Below are positions 35,101-43,522 of a stretch of 43,522 nucleotides of DNA, one piece after another. The stretch comes from Mesaphorura yosii. Lineage: Eukaryota > Arthropoda > Collembola > Poduromorpha > Tullbergiidae. Position 1 is the first letter of the stretch; each line of letters opens with the position of its first letter. The notes below the pieces were generated by a model. It ran no database searches. It was not told where the DNA came from and worked only from the letters and a program-made list of their open reading frames with translations. The position numbers and the translations under genes are program-made. Where the stretch lies: NCBI GenBank assembly GCA_009869945.1, contig WIXG01000521.1, positions 1 to 43,522 on the forward strand. The letters are read 5' to 3'.

Positions 35101-38100
35101 GAGGAGCCCGCTGGCGTGCACATCCAGGGCAATAACTTAATGACCCCGACGGCGCCAAAGAAGCAGGACCACTTCGTCAAAACGAAGAAGGGTGGAAGCC
35201 GCCGATTTTCTGTACCATCGGCGTTCGACATTGTTGAAAGTAATGAATTCCAGGCGACTCCAAGACCCATCAGCACTCACCATCGCTACCATGCCGCCGA
35301 AGAAGAGGAGGAGGAAAGCTACGATGTCATCCTGGACAAGGACGTGCGCCACAACCTGAAAAAGACTACGCACAACCGACTGGCGGATGTGTCGCAGGAA
35401 GAGACGAGGACCCTCGAGTACGTCAACCGCCATCCGGCTACCCCTACGCCCGCGGCCGCCACAGTCACACTACCTCCAATCACCGAGCCAAAGCGCATGA
35501 GAATCCGGCGTCCAACGGCCACCGCTGCTGCCATCGCCAGCGGCACTGCCACAAATGAGCAGACCACTTTGGCGAATCACGGCACAAAGAAGCGTTTGCA
35601 CACGAAGGTAGAATTTAGCGATGTGGTTGAGGAAATGCAGGTTCACACTGACCTTGCTCCTCCGGAGAAGCTTGGTAATTACGAGTCCATCAAAAGTACA
35701 ACCGCGTTTCCACCATACAAGCCGAGACCGACTTCGAGCACAGCCTCTCCAATTACATCTGCTTATTCAGGCTCTTCTAATTCGCAGTCAAAGAGAAGAC
35801 GCGTCGAGAAACCATCACTTTTATTGCAATCAGAGAGCAGCGGGCTAGATACCCAGGAACATGTGCAGAATATCAATTCGGGCATAGACTCGAGTCGAAT
35901 TGACTCACAATACAATCATCACAAATACAGTCACGAGTATGAACAACCACAAACGCAGACTACTCCGGCTCCGTACGTGCACCATCACCGCAACACAAAA
36001 GCGGAGGTAGAGCAGCAGAAGCATGCGAAAGGTATTAGCAACTATTACTTTAATGAAGTTTCCACCACACCGGCTTATTACATTCACACCTCGCCGCTTC
36101 CTTCGTTCGGAAAAGCAGCTGCAGCTGGAACAGACGGGGAGGAGCCCGAGTCAGGCTCAAAATTTGTATTTCCGCCGTATCGCTTCGAAATTACTTCGAG
36201 GCCGGACACTGAGAAAGATGAGGCACAAAAGAGCAAGCATGAAATCATTTATTCCGCCACCGTGCCGACCACGACGCCTTCGCCTCGGACTGAAGCGGCG
36301 TACTACCATCACATCACGCCCACGGAGTCGCCGTACGGTGGGATGCAGTATCCTTCCACCACACCAATGCCAATGCCAGCATTCATGTTCTACACGAGCA
36401 CAGGTGTGCCCACGAAGGAGGACGACGGACTCTACCACCGGCATCACCACCTGCATTACCTGGCGAACAATGACAACATGGGACCCTCAACTCCAGCGCC
36501 AGGACACTCGACTGTGGCCTTCTCTGGAGGATTCACGCCCATTAGATCGAAAAATTCGTCCTCGACAAGATTCCAGGCTCCGGACATCTTTGACTTGCCC
36601 TCTAGCCTCAATGCGAACACCGCCTACTCTTACGAAACGACGTCCCCGTCGCCTGTGACGCCATCGCCGATTGTCAGCTACTCCGGACACGGACTTCACG
36701 CATACAACAACGAGCACGCTAAGCCAGCGCCTTACGAGCACGTGAGAATGTTCCCTGGCCACGTCGAGATCGGCGGCACGAAGCGACCGGTCTCCGTGCA
36801 GGTGAAGGTGGCCGGGTTGAACGGCCAGACGCATCCGCAGCACGTGCAGCCCACAACGACGGGAGGCTCTTCAAAACCGCAGCTGCAGACAGTGATTGAC
36901 ATCCAGAATCCTCGGGAATCCACTCCGGACTACGTGCAGTATCATCAGTCGTCTCATCATCAAGAGAGCCCTCACCACTCTACACGCACGGAAATTGTTA
37001 ATAATGCCGTGACGAGCTCAAATCCTGAAGGATTAGGCGGCGGGTCTGGCTCTCCTTCGCCGTTGCACCACCAACTTTACCAGCACTTTCCAAAAGACAG
37101 GAACGCAGGTGGCCTTGGAACTCTTCATCATCAGTCAAACTTTGGAGGAGGCATGCAGGTGAACGAGGCTTCACTCAATACGCCTCACGCGCAAAATGTC
37201 GTACAAGTCCAGCACCAGTACAAGTCCACGTCTTATGAGCATTCACCACTTAATCAAATACCTCTGCAGACGCAGGAGGAGCTCAATGCGCTGCGGAGCC
37301 AAATGCAAACAACAATCAATATTACTAATCCACTGGCAAACATCCAGCAGCAGCAGAAGCACCAGCAGCAATACTTTGGACACGTCTCCTCAACCCCGTC
37401 ACCGCTGCTTTTCTCCTCAGCCTTCGAGAATTCCTTGAAACAGAACGCCTTTCAGGCGCAGCAGCAGAGCAATGAACCGAGCCCCAGTGAGCAATTCAAG
37501 GCTCCGCTGAACGGCGACTCGGTTCCAGGTAAAGCGCACAGCAATCACCAGGCCTGGAATGCATTTGGCACGAGCCATCAGTCTATGACTCCTTCATTCG
37601 CATCTGGAGCTAATCTGCTCTCACAAACTACGGCAGCGGACGGAAATGACGGACGGAGTAAACAACTGTCATCACAAATGTTCCGCCACAATTTCAACGG
37701 AATGTTCCCGGCATCCCCACAGCAGCCCGTGATTCAATTCATTCAGCACTCACGACCACTTACAGATGCACCGACTACGCCGAGTTCCGTTTGGAAATTC
37801 CCCGAGCCACAACCACAGGTACCGCAACAGCAGCAGCCACAGATCCTCCATCAGAGTCAGTCGCTCCAGTACCAAACACATGGCGAGTATGCGGGCAGTG
37901 GCGGGTTTCCACAGGCGATTCGAGGTGGTCAACTTCTTCCGCTCGCACCGCTACAGCAACAGCCACAGCAACACACGCAGGCCACGAGTGGGTTGACAGG
38001 CGGCGGTGGCCCACCACACGAGATGATGAATCGTCCGCACCCGATCTCAGTTATTCAATTCGGCTCGGCAGTTGCGAATGACGGGCACGTGAAAGGTCAG

Positions 38101-38979
38101 CAAATGAATGGCGGCCAGTTCGGTGTTGACCAGCAGTGGCAGAAACGACCGACCAGCAACGTTAATTTGCCTGGTGGTCTCATTCGAATTCCGCAGCAGC
38201 CGCCGCCAAAGAACGCCCCGCATTACATCAAAGAGTACCATCAGCATCACTCGATTTCTCAGGAAATTCTCTCTCAGCTAAAAACTTCTAATCGATTCAA
38301 TCCGTTCAGTGGAAACGCGAGAACGTCGAGAGCAACCAATCTCGATGATATTGAAATTATTAAAGCGTCTCAAGACGCGGAGGCAACAGCTGCAGGCAAT
38401 GATGAAACTGTTTCCGCTCAAGAAACTCCGAAGGACGCGGGGAATGCTCCTGCTGTTTCTGTTCCAGCTTCTGCAACCGCTCTGTCGGCCGACGAGAAGA
38501 AAGACATTATGAACAATGTAGATTTTGTTGTGATTCACAGTAAGAAGGAAGGGGCAGAAGAAGAAAAGAGCGCGGCCGAAGGCAAAGAGACAGCTTTCAC
38601 TCAACCTGAAGTGGTTTCGTACTTTTCGCTTCCTGAGACGGCCAGATCTTCGGACCCACTTGGCGGCGACGAGGGCGAGTCAGACGTGAGCCAGCAGCTC
38701 ACTAAAAGCAGTGACAGCGACAACGCCAACGACAACGACGGCGCGGACGAGAAGAATGGAGACGGGTCATTCAGCGAACCAAAAACTGTTCAACGTGGCT
38801 TCCTTCCGATTCTCCCCTACAGCGAAACAGATCCTGGTCCACTTTTGGTTAATGTGAAAGATTTTAATGGAGCCAGCAGGGCGGCGAAAGCATTAGAGGA
38901 TGTTCCGCCGCCACCGCCGAGAGTCGTCGTCACACTCACAGACGACGCCGGCTCACCACGACCTGGACCACAAGCATAA
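29170..38979 (+). CDS. Giant secreted protein: clip-like six-Cys module plus long disordered cysteine-free tail
   Basis: Two coding exons, 29170-29517 and 32734-38979, join in phase 0 (donor AGC/GTAAGT, acceptor AATTCCAG) to give about 2197 aa. Residues 1-30 form a signal peptide (FLWSICLFFIIFLYYC core). A Gly/Ser/Asp linker leads to a six-cysteine module at Cys74, 76, 82, 102, 110 and 111 (C-x-C-x5-C-x19-C-x7-CC), with the adjacent final pair typical of clip-like domains. The next 2081 residues contain no cysteine at all. They are rich in Ser, Thr, Pro, Gln and His, with poly-Ser, poly-Glu and poly-Gln runs, repeated basic clusters such as RLRPRKKL and LRKRLRPIRPT, Tyr/His/Pro segments (TTPAYYIHTSP), and an acidic C-terminus before VPPPPPRVVVTLTDD. 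No protease domain is present. I do not recognise the gene; an extracellular-matrix or cuticle-associated role is only inference. Additional small exons inside the 3.2-kb intron cannot be excluded. Confidence 0.85.
29518..32733 (+). other. 3.2-kb intron of the clip-like gene
   Basis: This is the longest intron in the window, about 30 times the usual length here. Open frames within it, such as 30915-31190 (+) and 31434-31727 (-), lack domains and supporting splice signals. No transposon, tRNA or nested gene was recognised. It may hold regulatory DNA or unrecognised alternative exons. Confidence 0.5.
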
Positions 38980-38992
38980 TTACCATTAAGTG

Positions 38993-39280
38993 GTAAGTTT
39001 TCGAGCTTTCCCTTCTTGACCTGCCACCAGAACAGCTAATAAGATTACTGGATTCTGCTACCCTTTCATCCTCTCGTGAAAATAAGTTGAGTAAGTAGAA
39101 AGTGGCAAGTTTCGAATGCCCGTTTAATCACGCTGCGAGCACGTCGGGCAAATGTGCGTGGTATGGCGTGGGGCCTAAAGTGCATTAAAGGACACGCTGA
39201 TGTACTGTTGCTTCTTGCCTTGCAATATCATTCCCTCATTTGTATTGTCAATAATGATTTGATTATTTCTGTTATTTCAG
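38993..39280 (+). other. Likely 3' UTR intron of the clip-like gene
   Basis: A strong donor (AAGTG/GTAAGT) occurs 13 nt after the stop codon, and a strong acceptor (TGTTATTTCAG) ends at 39280, followed by about 200 bp up to an AATAAA. A junction this close to the stop should not trigger nonsense-mediated decay. Confidence 0.5.
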
Positions 39281-39475
39281 AAGACGCGGTCGAAGTTGAG
39301 AGCCAGAAACTTCTCGGAGAACTTAATAATGTAAAATGCACTCTGCTATTATTCTTATCCCAGATGCCGCTTATTTATGCCCTTCTTTACTAGAATTATG
39401 ATCGAGACTTGTTTTTAATATTATTGTTCCTCTTGTTTGTGTTTGTGCTTGTGTTTGTTATGTATAGTAAATTGC

Positions 39476-39481
39476 AATAAA
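39476..39481 (+). terminator. Poly(A) signal of the clip-like gene
   Basis: AATAAA follows a GTTTGTGTTTGTG-type run, about 195 nt into the putative last noncoding exon. It is the first canonical signal after the stop codon at 38979. Confidence 0.55.
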
Positions 39482-40936
39482 GAAAGTACGAGTTTAGTAT
39501 AATTTAGCGATTTTAATTCATGAATCTGATGCAATATGGTGGAGGTCTTGTAAATGGGATAAACTGACATCCGCCTTACGCCGTTACGCCACTCGTGCTC
39601 GCACGAAGCGCTTAATATTCTTTGCATTTCTAAGAAGTTTGTCTCCTTCTCCTTCCTGTGTTTGGGAGTTACTCGAATTTCAAATTGAATTTGAATCTCA
39701 GTTTCTAGCTAAATGGTATGGTATAATTTAAAGTTAACGAAATTTAATTGGCACCCGCAGCTGTTCTTATTGATGGAGTAGCAACTGAAATGCAAAATAA
39801 ACAGTGCCTCGCCTAAGGAAAGGTCGTCTTAGACTCTGTTTTCTGTACAAACCAAGCGCCATTCAGTTTCTTAATTTTTAACCAAACGCCCGAGGAAGTC
39901 AGCACAATAGTCAGAACTTAAATCTCAGGTAATTGCGTACACAATTTGCGGACAATTCTTTGAGAAAATCGCATTTTATATGAAAATACGATAAGAAAAC
40001 GCATACGAGTAGTCTCATTAATTAGACTGTTTAAGCATATACATTCAGTTTAAAAATGTCTTCTCCTCGAAAGAACTACTTGAAAAATGAATGGAAGCTT
40101 GGGAACTGCCTCAAATTTCGTAGAACCCGCTCTCGTCTTTTCGGAAGCGGCGTGGGCTCATTAGCCGACATTCTGAATTCTTATATCAAGTTTCTTTGTA
40201 ATATTCTACGCTTTCTCTGAAAGTAAATATGTATTAAACGGAACTCGAAACTGAAGGTTCGGTGAATTCAGCGGTAACGAAAAAAGGCAAAAGTTACGTT
40301 GCATTCCAGCAAATGTTCAAAAATGCTCAAATGTAACCAGTTATGCGAATCAACTTCAAACAAACGCGTCGTCTGTCTGTCATGACAGGAGTATCATGTC
40401 TCCTGTCAGAACATTTGTGCGACTGCATGCTGAATCCATGCAAGTTTCAACATTCCACATTCAACATAGCGTTCTAGAAAACTCGTGGCTCGTGAAATGG
40501 TAGAATAAAAACGTGGGAGCGTAACAAAAATAAGTCGGACAATGAAGGCTTTCTAGCATAGAAAATATTTCTGTAGCAGTTGCCATTTTTGGTATACCAA
40601 GCCTGTTAATTACTGCTGTTAATGAAAATGAAACTTGGAACAAAGAACACTTCGGTCCGACGAATCAGAATTACATTTTCAGAAGTACGGTGTGCCTTGT
40701 TGCGGTTCAGAGTTAAACAAGTCCAAAATCATACTCAGGCTATTACTATTATGCATCCTCTTCAAAAATTCTTTTGATATGGAAACCTAATTAATGCGAG
40801 TGGAGCCCATAAGTAAGTGAGTACGTGATTATGACAACAATTCAGATGCAGTGCAAGGGAATCAGCGCACAAGCTTCGCACACAAAGTTCGACAGCAAAC
40901 TTTTAATTGGCAGCACTCAAATTCAATTTTTCCCTT

Positions 40937-41086
40937 TTAAATTTTGACGTCTCCAAACCATACTTTGTGCTTGGAGCAGACCTTGCGGGTCTTCATAAGC
41001 GGAGAACATTTTAAATCAACATCAAAATCTAGGGCTGGCAAGAAGTATCTGGCTGGCGTATCGCGCTTTGACTTTTGTCTGGTAGA
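40937..41086 (-). other. Candidate terminal exon, minus strand
   Basis: A 3' splice site (TTACGATTTCAG) at 41087-41096 is followed by 49 open codons and a TAA. The peptide begins STRQKSKRDTPARYFLPALD and has two cysteines ten residues apart (KCSPLMKTRKVCSKHK). The KSKR could be a prohormone cleavage site. It may belong with the signal-peptide-like ATG frame at 41948-42020 on the same strand, but the linking exons are uncertain. The plus strand over the same bases is also open, so this is weak. Confidence 0.22.
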
Positions 41087-41189
41087 CTGAAATCGTAAGA
41101 GTTCAAAGTCAGTGCAGCGATTGATTAGCTTAATGAAATGAAGCGAGGGTGGCACGATACTATCATTGCCATTTTCATTGTCATTGCTT

Positions 41190-41352
41190 TGTGACTCCTG
41201 AAAGGCATGGCGGTATAGCGGAGTTCACGTTTCCGCATCGTGCTGCTCATATTACGTCTTACGACGTGGTAATGGACCCTCAACTTTGGCTCATTTATAA
41301 TTCAACAGAAGTCCAACTTGAACTTCCATGCAATACATGTGCTAGTGTGCAG
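41190..41352 (+). other. Candidate internal exon, plus strand
   Basis: An open plus-strand frame containing GGIAEFTFPHRAAHITSYDV and PQLWLIYNSTEVQLELPC ends exactly at a strong donor, CAG/GTGAGT. Codon composition looks coding, while the minus strand is closed here. The acceptor may be near 41197. A possible continuation starts after TTTGTTTAG near 41502. I do not recognise the family. Confidence 0.25.
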
Positions 41353-41947
41353 GTGAGTACACAATAGAGGTATGTCCAAGAAGCAAGTCGGCTAAACAGT
41401 TCCTTGGAGAGTCAACGAAAGAAGTAAAAGCACTTTTTAAATTACATGACTTGTCCCATTTTTGTAATTTCGATGAACCGTAAGTCGAGTTTTGTTTAGA
41501 GAAAGTGGGAAAATGGCAATCCGAGACGGGAGAAAGTTTCTCTTCATCTTTTCATTTTCATCTTTGAAGACGGCTTGGCCATGAATGCATTCCAAGTTTG
41601 TGGAGTCCACTGTTTGCCATTTGGGAACATGCCGGGCAAATAGCTTGGCCTTAATGACACTGCAATTTGGAATAATAGCGTCAGTTTATCCTTTATCTGA
41701 TCTGATATTTGTCGTAATTGAAAGGTGCTGTCCTGTAACTCAATCACACTATTGAATTTAATGATACTCGTTGTAATAGAGATCAGGCCTGGCGGAGGCC
41801 TGACGAGAAGACGGATATAAATTGAGAATGTGGCTCGGTTCGAACTTCCACAAACCTTGGCTTGACCATATAAGGATCGTGAATCACAAAGCGATGCGCA
41901 ATGCCATGCCGTGCTACCCTTTGCATGCGAGAAAAATTCTGCTTTAC

Positions 41948-42020
41948 AGGAGATAACATGGACGCATACAAAGTTGTATAAGAAAAATAAGCCAGCTATA
42001 GCACAACGCTGCAAAAGCAT
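41948..42020 (-). other. Candidate signal-peptide exon, minus strand
   Basis: An ATG at 42020 opens a 24-residue hydrophobic start (MLLQRCAIAGLFFLYNFVCV followed by HVIS) that looks like a signal peptide. It is followed by a donor-like T/GTAAAG. A phase-compatible acceptor (GGGTAG) would continue into a frame reading RHGIAHRFVIHDPYMVKP. No transcript evidence is available and no family is recognised. Confidence 0.2.
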
Positions 42021-42290
42021 TCCTCAGCAGACTTTTTTCTGGTTGCGATCCTGGTTGAACGATCGCGTTGGCTCTCCACAACCACAACGCAGCAGCACCC
42101 TTTATTCCCTTTATGTCTTCCTGCTCGTTCCCATTCTCTCTTTCGTTTCAGTTGCGTTTTTGCGTTCGAGTCTGTCGGTCAGTTTTCGCTTACCTGGTTA
42201 ATTAAAATCTTGTTAACTCGTGCATCGTGCTAATTGGTCAGTTAGTTTGTTGTCAGCGACATCAAGTTCGGAGTAAATCACCTAATTACA

Positions 42291-43156
42291 ATGGTAAGTA
42301 TGGTTCTTAAGATTCATTCCCTCCTGGTGCCAATTCTTTTCTGCACCCTAAGATCTCATATTGTCTTCAGTCGACATAACGCCGCTTAATCGGTAGGCGG
42401 AAGTTGCTCCAAAAAGTGGAAAAAATTGAAAACGAGCTGTCTCGATCAAAGCAAGAGGATGGTTACAAGATTGTGGACTTGGCTGTGGATTTAACTGATA
42501 AGTTAGAGTTACTGCTGGATGAAATTTTCCATATGAATCACTTCGGATGTTACAACTGGAAGTTTGGCTTCATGCATTGACAAAGAACAGGTGAAAGTAA
42601 ACATCTGTGCTTACTGTTCTTAAACTAGTCGTAACTAGTGTGTCCAGTCTTAATTTTTGAATACATTAGGAACGCGAGATCCTGGCGGCTCTACGACTTA
42701 AATTGGAGAAAGTACAACCTCTTCGTCCAATCTTCGTTAAGCGAAATCGTTGTGCCACTTTGAAAGAGCGGAACTATGTTGCTTCGTTTCGAAAGTACTT
42801 GATTGATATGGAAGTGGACTATGAAACACTGAGGACCGCCTACACCAAGTCTGCTAAGGATGGAATTTTCAAGATCTGCGAAGAAGCAAATCCAACTCCA
42901 AAACAGAAACAGGTAATCATATTTTGAAATTTTGCGTATGAGCACGAGTTCCTTCTCTTAACAGAATGTGATTTTTTCACAGGATATGGAGGATCGTGTC
43001 ATCGTTGATCACTTCCAGCAGCCCAAAGACGCGATTGACATCAACGCCAACATTCCGCAGAAGCGAAGTCAAGGTGAAGCAAGAGCAGGGAACTCTGCGG
43101 ATGATGATGAAGACTGGGATGATGAGGGGTTCCAGGAAGCTCATGGGGCAAAATAA
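42291..43156 (+). CDS. Unrecognised coiled-coil protein, frame apparently broken once
   Basis: The likely start is a single-codon exon, ATG/GTAAGT, at 42291-42293. The second exon (about 42404-42590) reads LLQKVEKIENELSRSKQEDG then IVDLAVDLTDKLELLLDEI, a helical, coiled-coil-like segment. Exons 42670-42912 (EREILAALRLKLEKVQPLRP onward) and 42983-43156 (ending DDEDWDDEGFQEAHGAK) are phase 0 and well bounded. Frame in exon 2 reaches a stop near 42578; removing one base near 42541-42543 would carry it to the donor CAG/GTGAAA in the right phase for the next exon. The acceptor of exon 2 is also poor: the better CAG at 42370 gives stops in all frames. The product would be about 200 aa with an acidic tail. 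I do not recognise the family. Confidence 0.55.
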
Positions 43157-43343
43157 TCAGTCTGTAAAACATCAGTAGAAGCTGGTTAGGTTAGAAACAG
43201 AAACTTCTCCAAACAATAATCCTCTTTATAATTTGATTTACTTTACTTCTCATTATTTTAGTTTCTAAAATTCTAAAATTCCCGTACTTTAACTTACATT
43301 ACAATGAAATCTATTCTGATCTTGCACCTGTTATGCAGTTTGT

Positions 43344-43349
43344 AATAAA
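43344..43349 (+). terminator. Poly(A) signal of the 42291-43156 gene
   Basis: AATAAA lies 188 nt after the stop codon, before the palindrome cluster. Confidence 0.5.
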
Positions 43350-43391
43350 ATTAGTTACCATAAATGATTTACATTAGTCCCATTCGCATTG

Positions 43392-43427
43392 TTGCTTTTG
43401 TAGCTTTCGTTACTTATACAAAAGCAA
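43392..43427. repeat. Perfect inverted repeat, 11-bp arms
   Basis: TTGCTTTTGTA (43392-43402) is the exact reverse complement of TACAAAAGCAA (43417-43427), with a 14-nt spacer. It shares the CAAAAG core with the other palindromes downstream. Confidence 0.8.
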
Positions 43428-43488
43428 AATTTTGTTGTCACGTGACAGTTTCAGCAAAAGCAGATTCATAAGGAAAGCAATAAAAGTT

Positions 43489-43521
43489 ACTTTTGCAAAA
43501 GTGAGTCTGGACTCACTTTTG
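43489..43521. repeat. Overlapping palindromes built on ACTTTTG/CAAAAGT
   Basis: Positions 43489-43502 form a perfect 14-bp palindrome (ACTTTTGCAAAAGT). Positions 43496-43507 pair perfectly with 43510-43521 (CAAAAGTGAGTC / GACTCACTTTTG) around a 2-nt loop. The window ends one base later, so this may be the edge of a fold-back element or MITE. Confidence 0.8.
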
Positions 43522-43522
43522 G

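Larger units (their letters stand above)
39482..42290. other. Intergenic region with unresolved small exon candidates
   Basis: 39.5-40.9 kb is AT-rich with no supportable feature. From 40.94 to 42.02 kb there are several short frames with coding-like composition on both strands, the best of which are listed separately. The last few hundred bases are the probable promoter and leader of the gene starting at 42291. Confidence 0.4.
43157..43522. other. 3' UTR and palindrome-rich window end
   Basis: The first 190 bp are the AT-rich 3' UTR of the preceding gene with its poly(A) signal. The remainder is packed with short inverted repeats, listed separately, and no coding sequence. Confidence 0.5.

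Noticed and set aside
33078..38604. Many long frames on the opposite strand and other frames of the 6.2-kb exon.
   Set aside because: They are shadows of the low-complexity coding frame; the plus-strand frame alone is continuous over the whole exon and joins correctly to the signal-peptide exon.

Overview
This window is nuclear DNA of an arthropod, most likely a hexapod; I cannot name the species. The reasons are a typical arthropod troponin C (only EF-hand sites II and IV intact), a secreted protein with a clip-like module, mostly 80-120 nt GT-AG introns, AT-rich intergenic DNA, and a dynein regulatory complex subunit, which implies flagellated sperm or motile cilia. Gene models were built by hand from reading frames, splice-site phase and family similarity.

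Layout. 1-156: 3' end of a hAT transposase, cut by the window edge. 836-2956 (-): CD36/SCARB family receptor, 8 coding exons, 509 aa. 4606-5886 (-): TMEM121-like membrane protein, 399 aa. 5.9-13.7 kb: long gene-poor stretch with two weak cryptic exons and a hairpin. 13683-16409 (+): NCKIPSD/SPIN90 homologue, 9 exons, 698 aa. 18407-19282 (-): troponin C, 6 exons, 151 aa, with one GC-AG intron. 20902-23987 (-): IQCA1/DRC11, 4 exons, 948 aa. 24645-26817 (+): rogdi, 7 exons, 272 aa, divergent from IQCA1 across about 650 bp. 29170-38979 (+): a very large secreted protein of about 2197 aa. It has a signal peptide and a six-cysteine clip-like module on one exon, and then a 2081-residue, low-complexity, cysteine-free tail on a single 6.2-kb exon. 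40.9-42.2 kb: possible small exons on both strands, unresolved. 42291-43156 (+): unrecognised coiled-coil protein with an apparent reading-frame break. 43392-43522: cluster of palindromes running into the window end.

The genes do not form one pathway. They are ordinary housekeeping and tissue genes: lipid or odorant receptor, actin nucleation regulator, muscle calcium sensor, axonemal subunit, and V-ATPase/synaptic factor. The most novel object is the giant clip-like protein. I see no rRNA, convincing tRNA, CRISPR array or complete mobile element.
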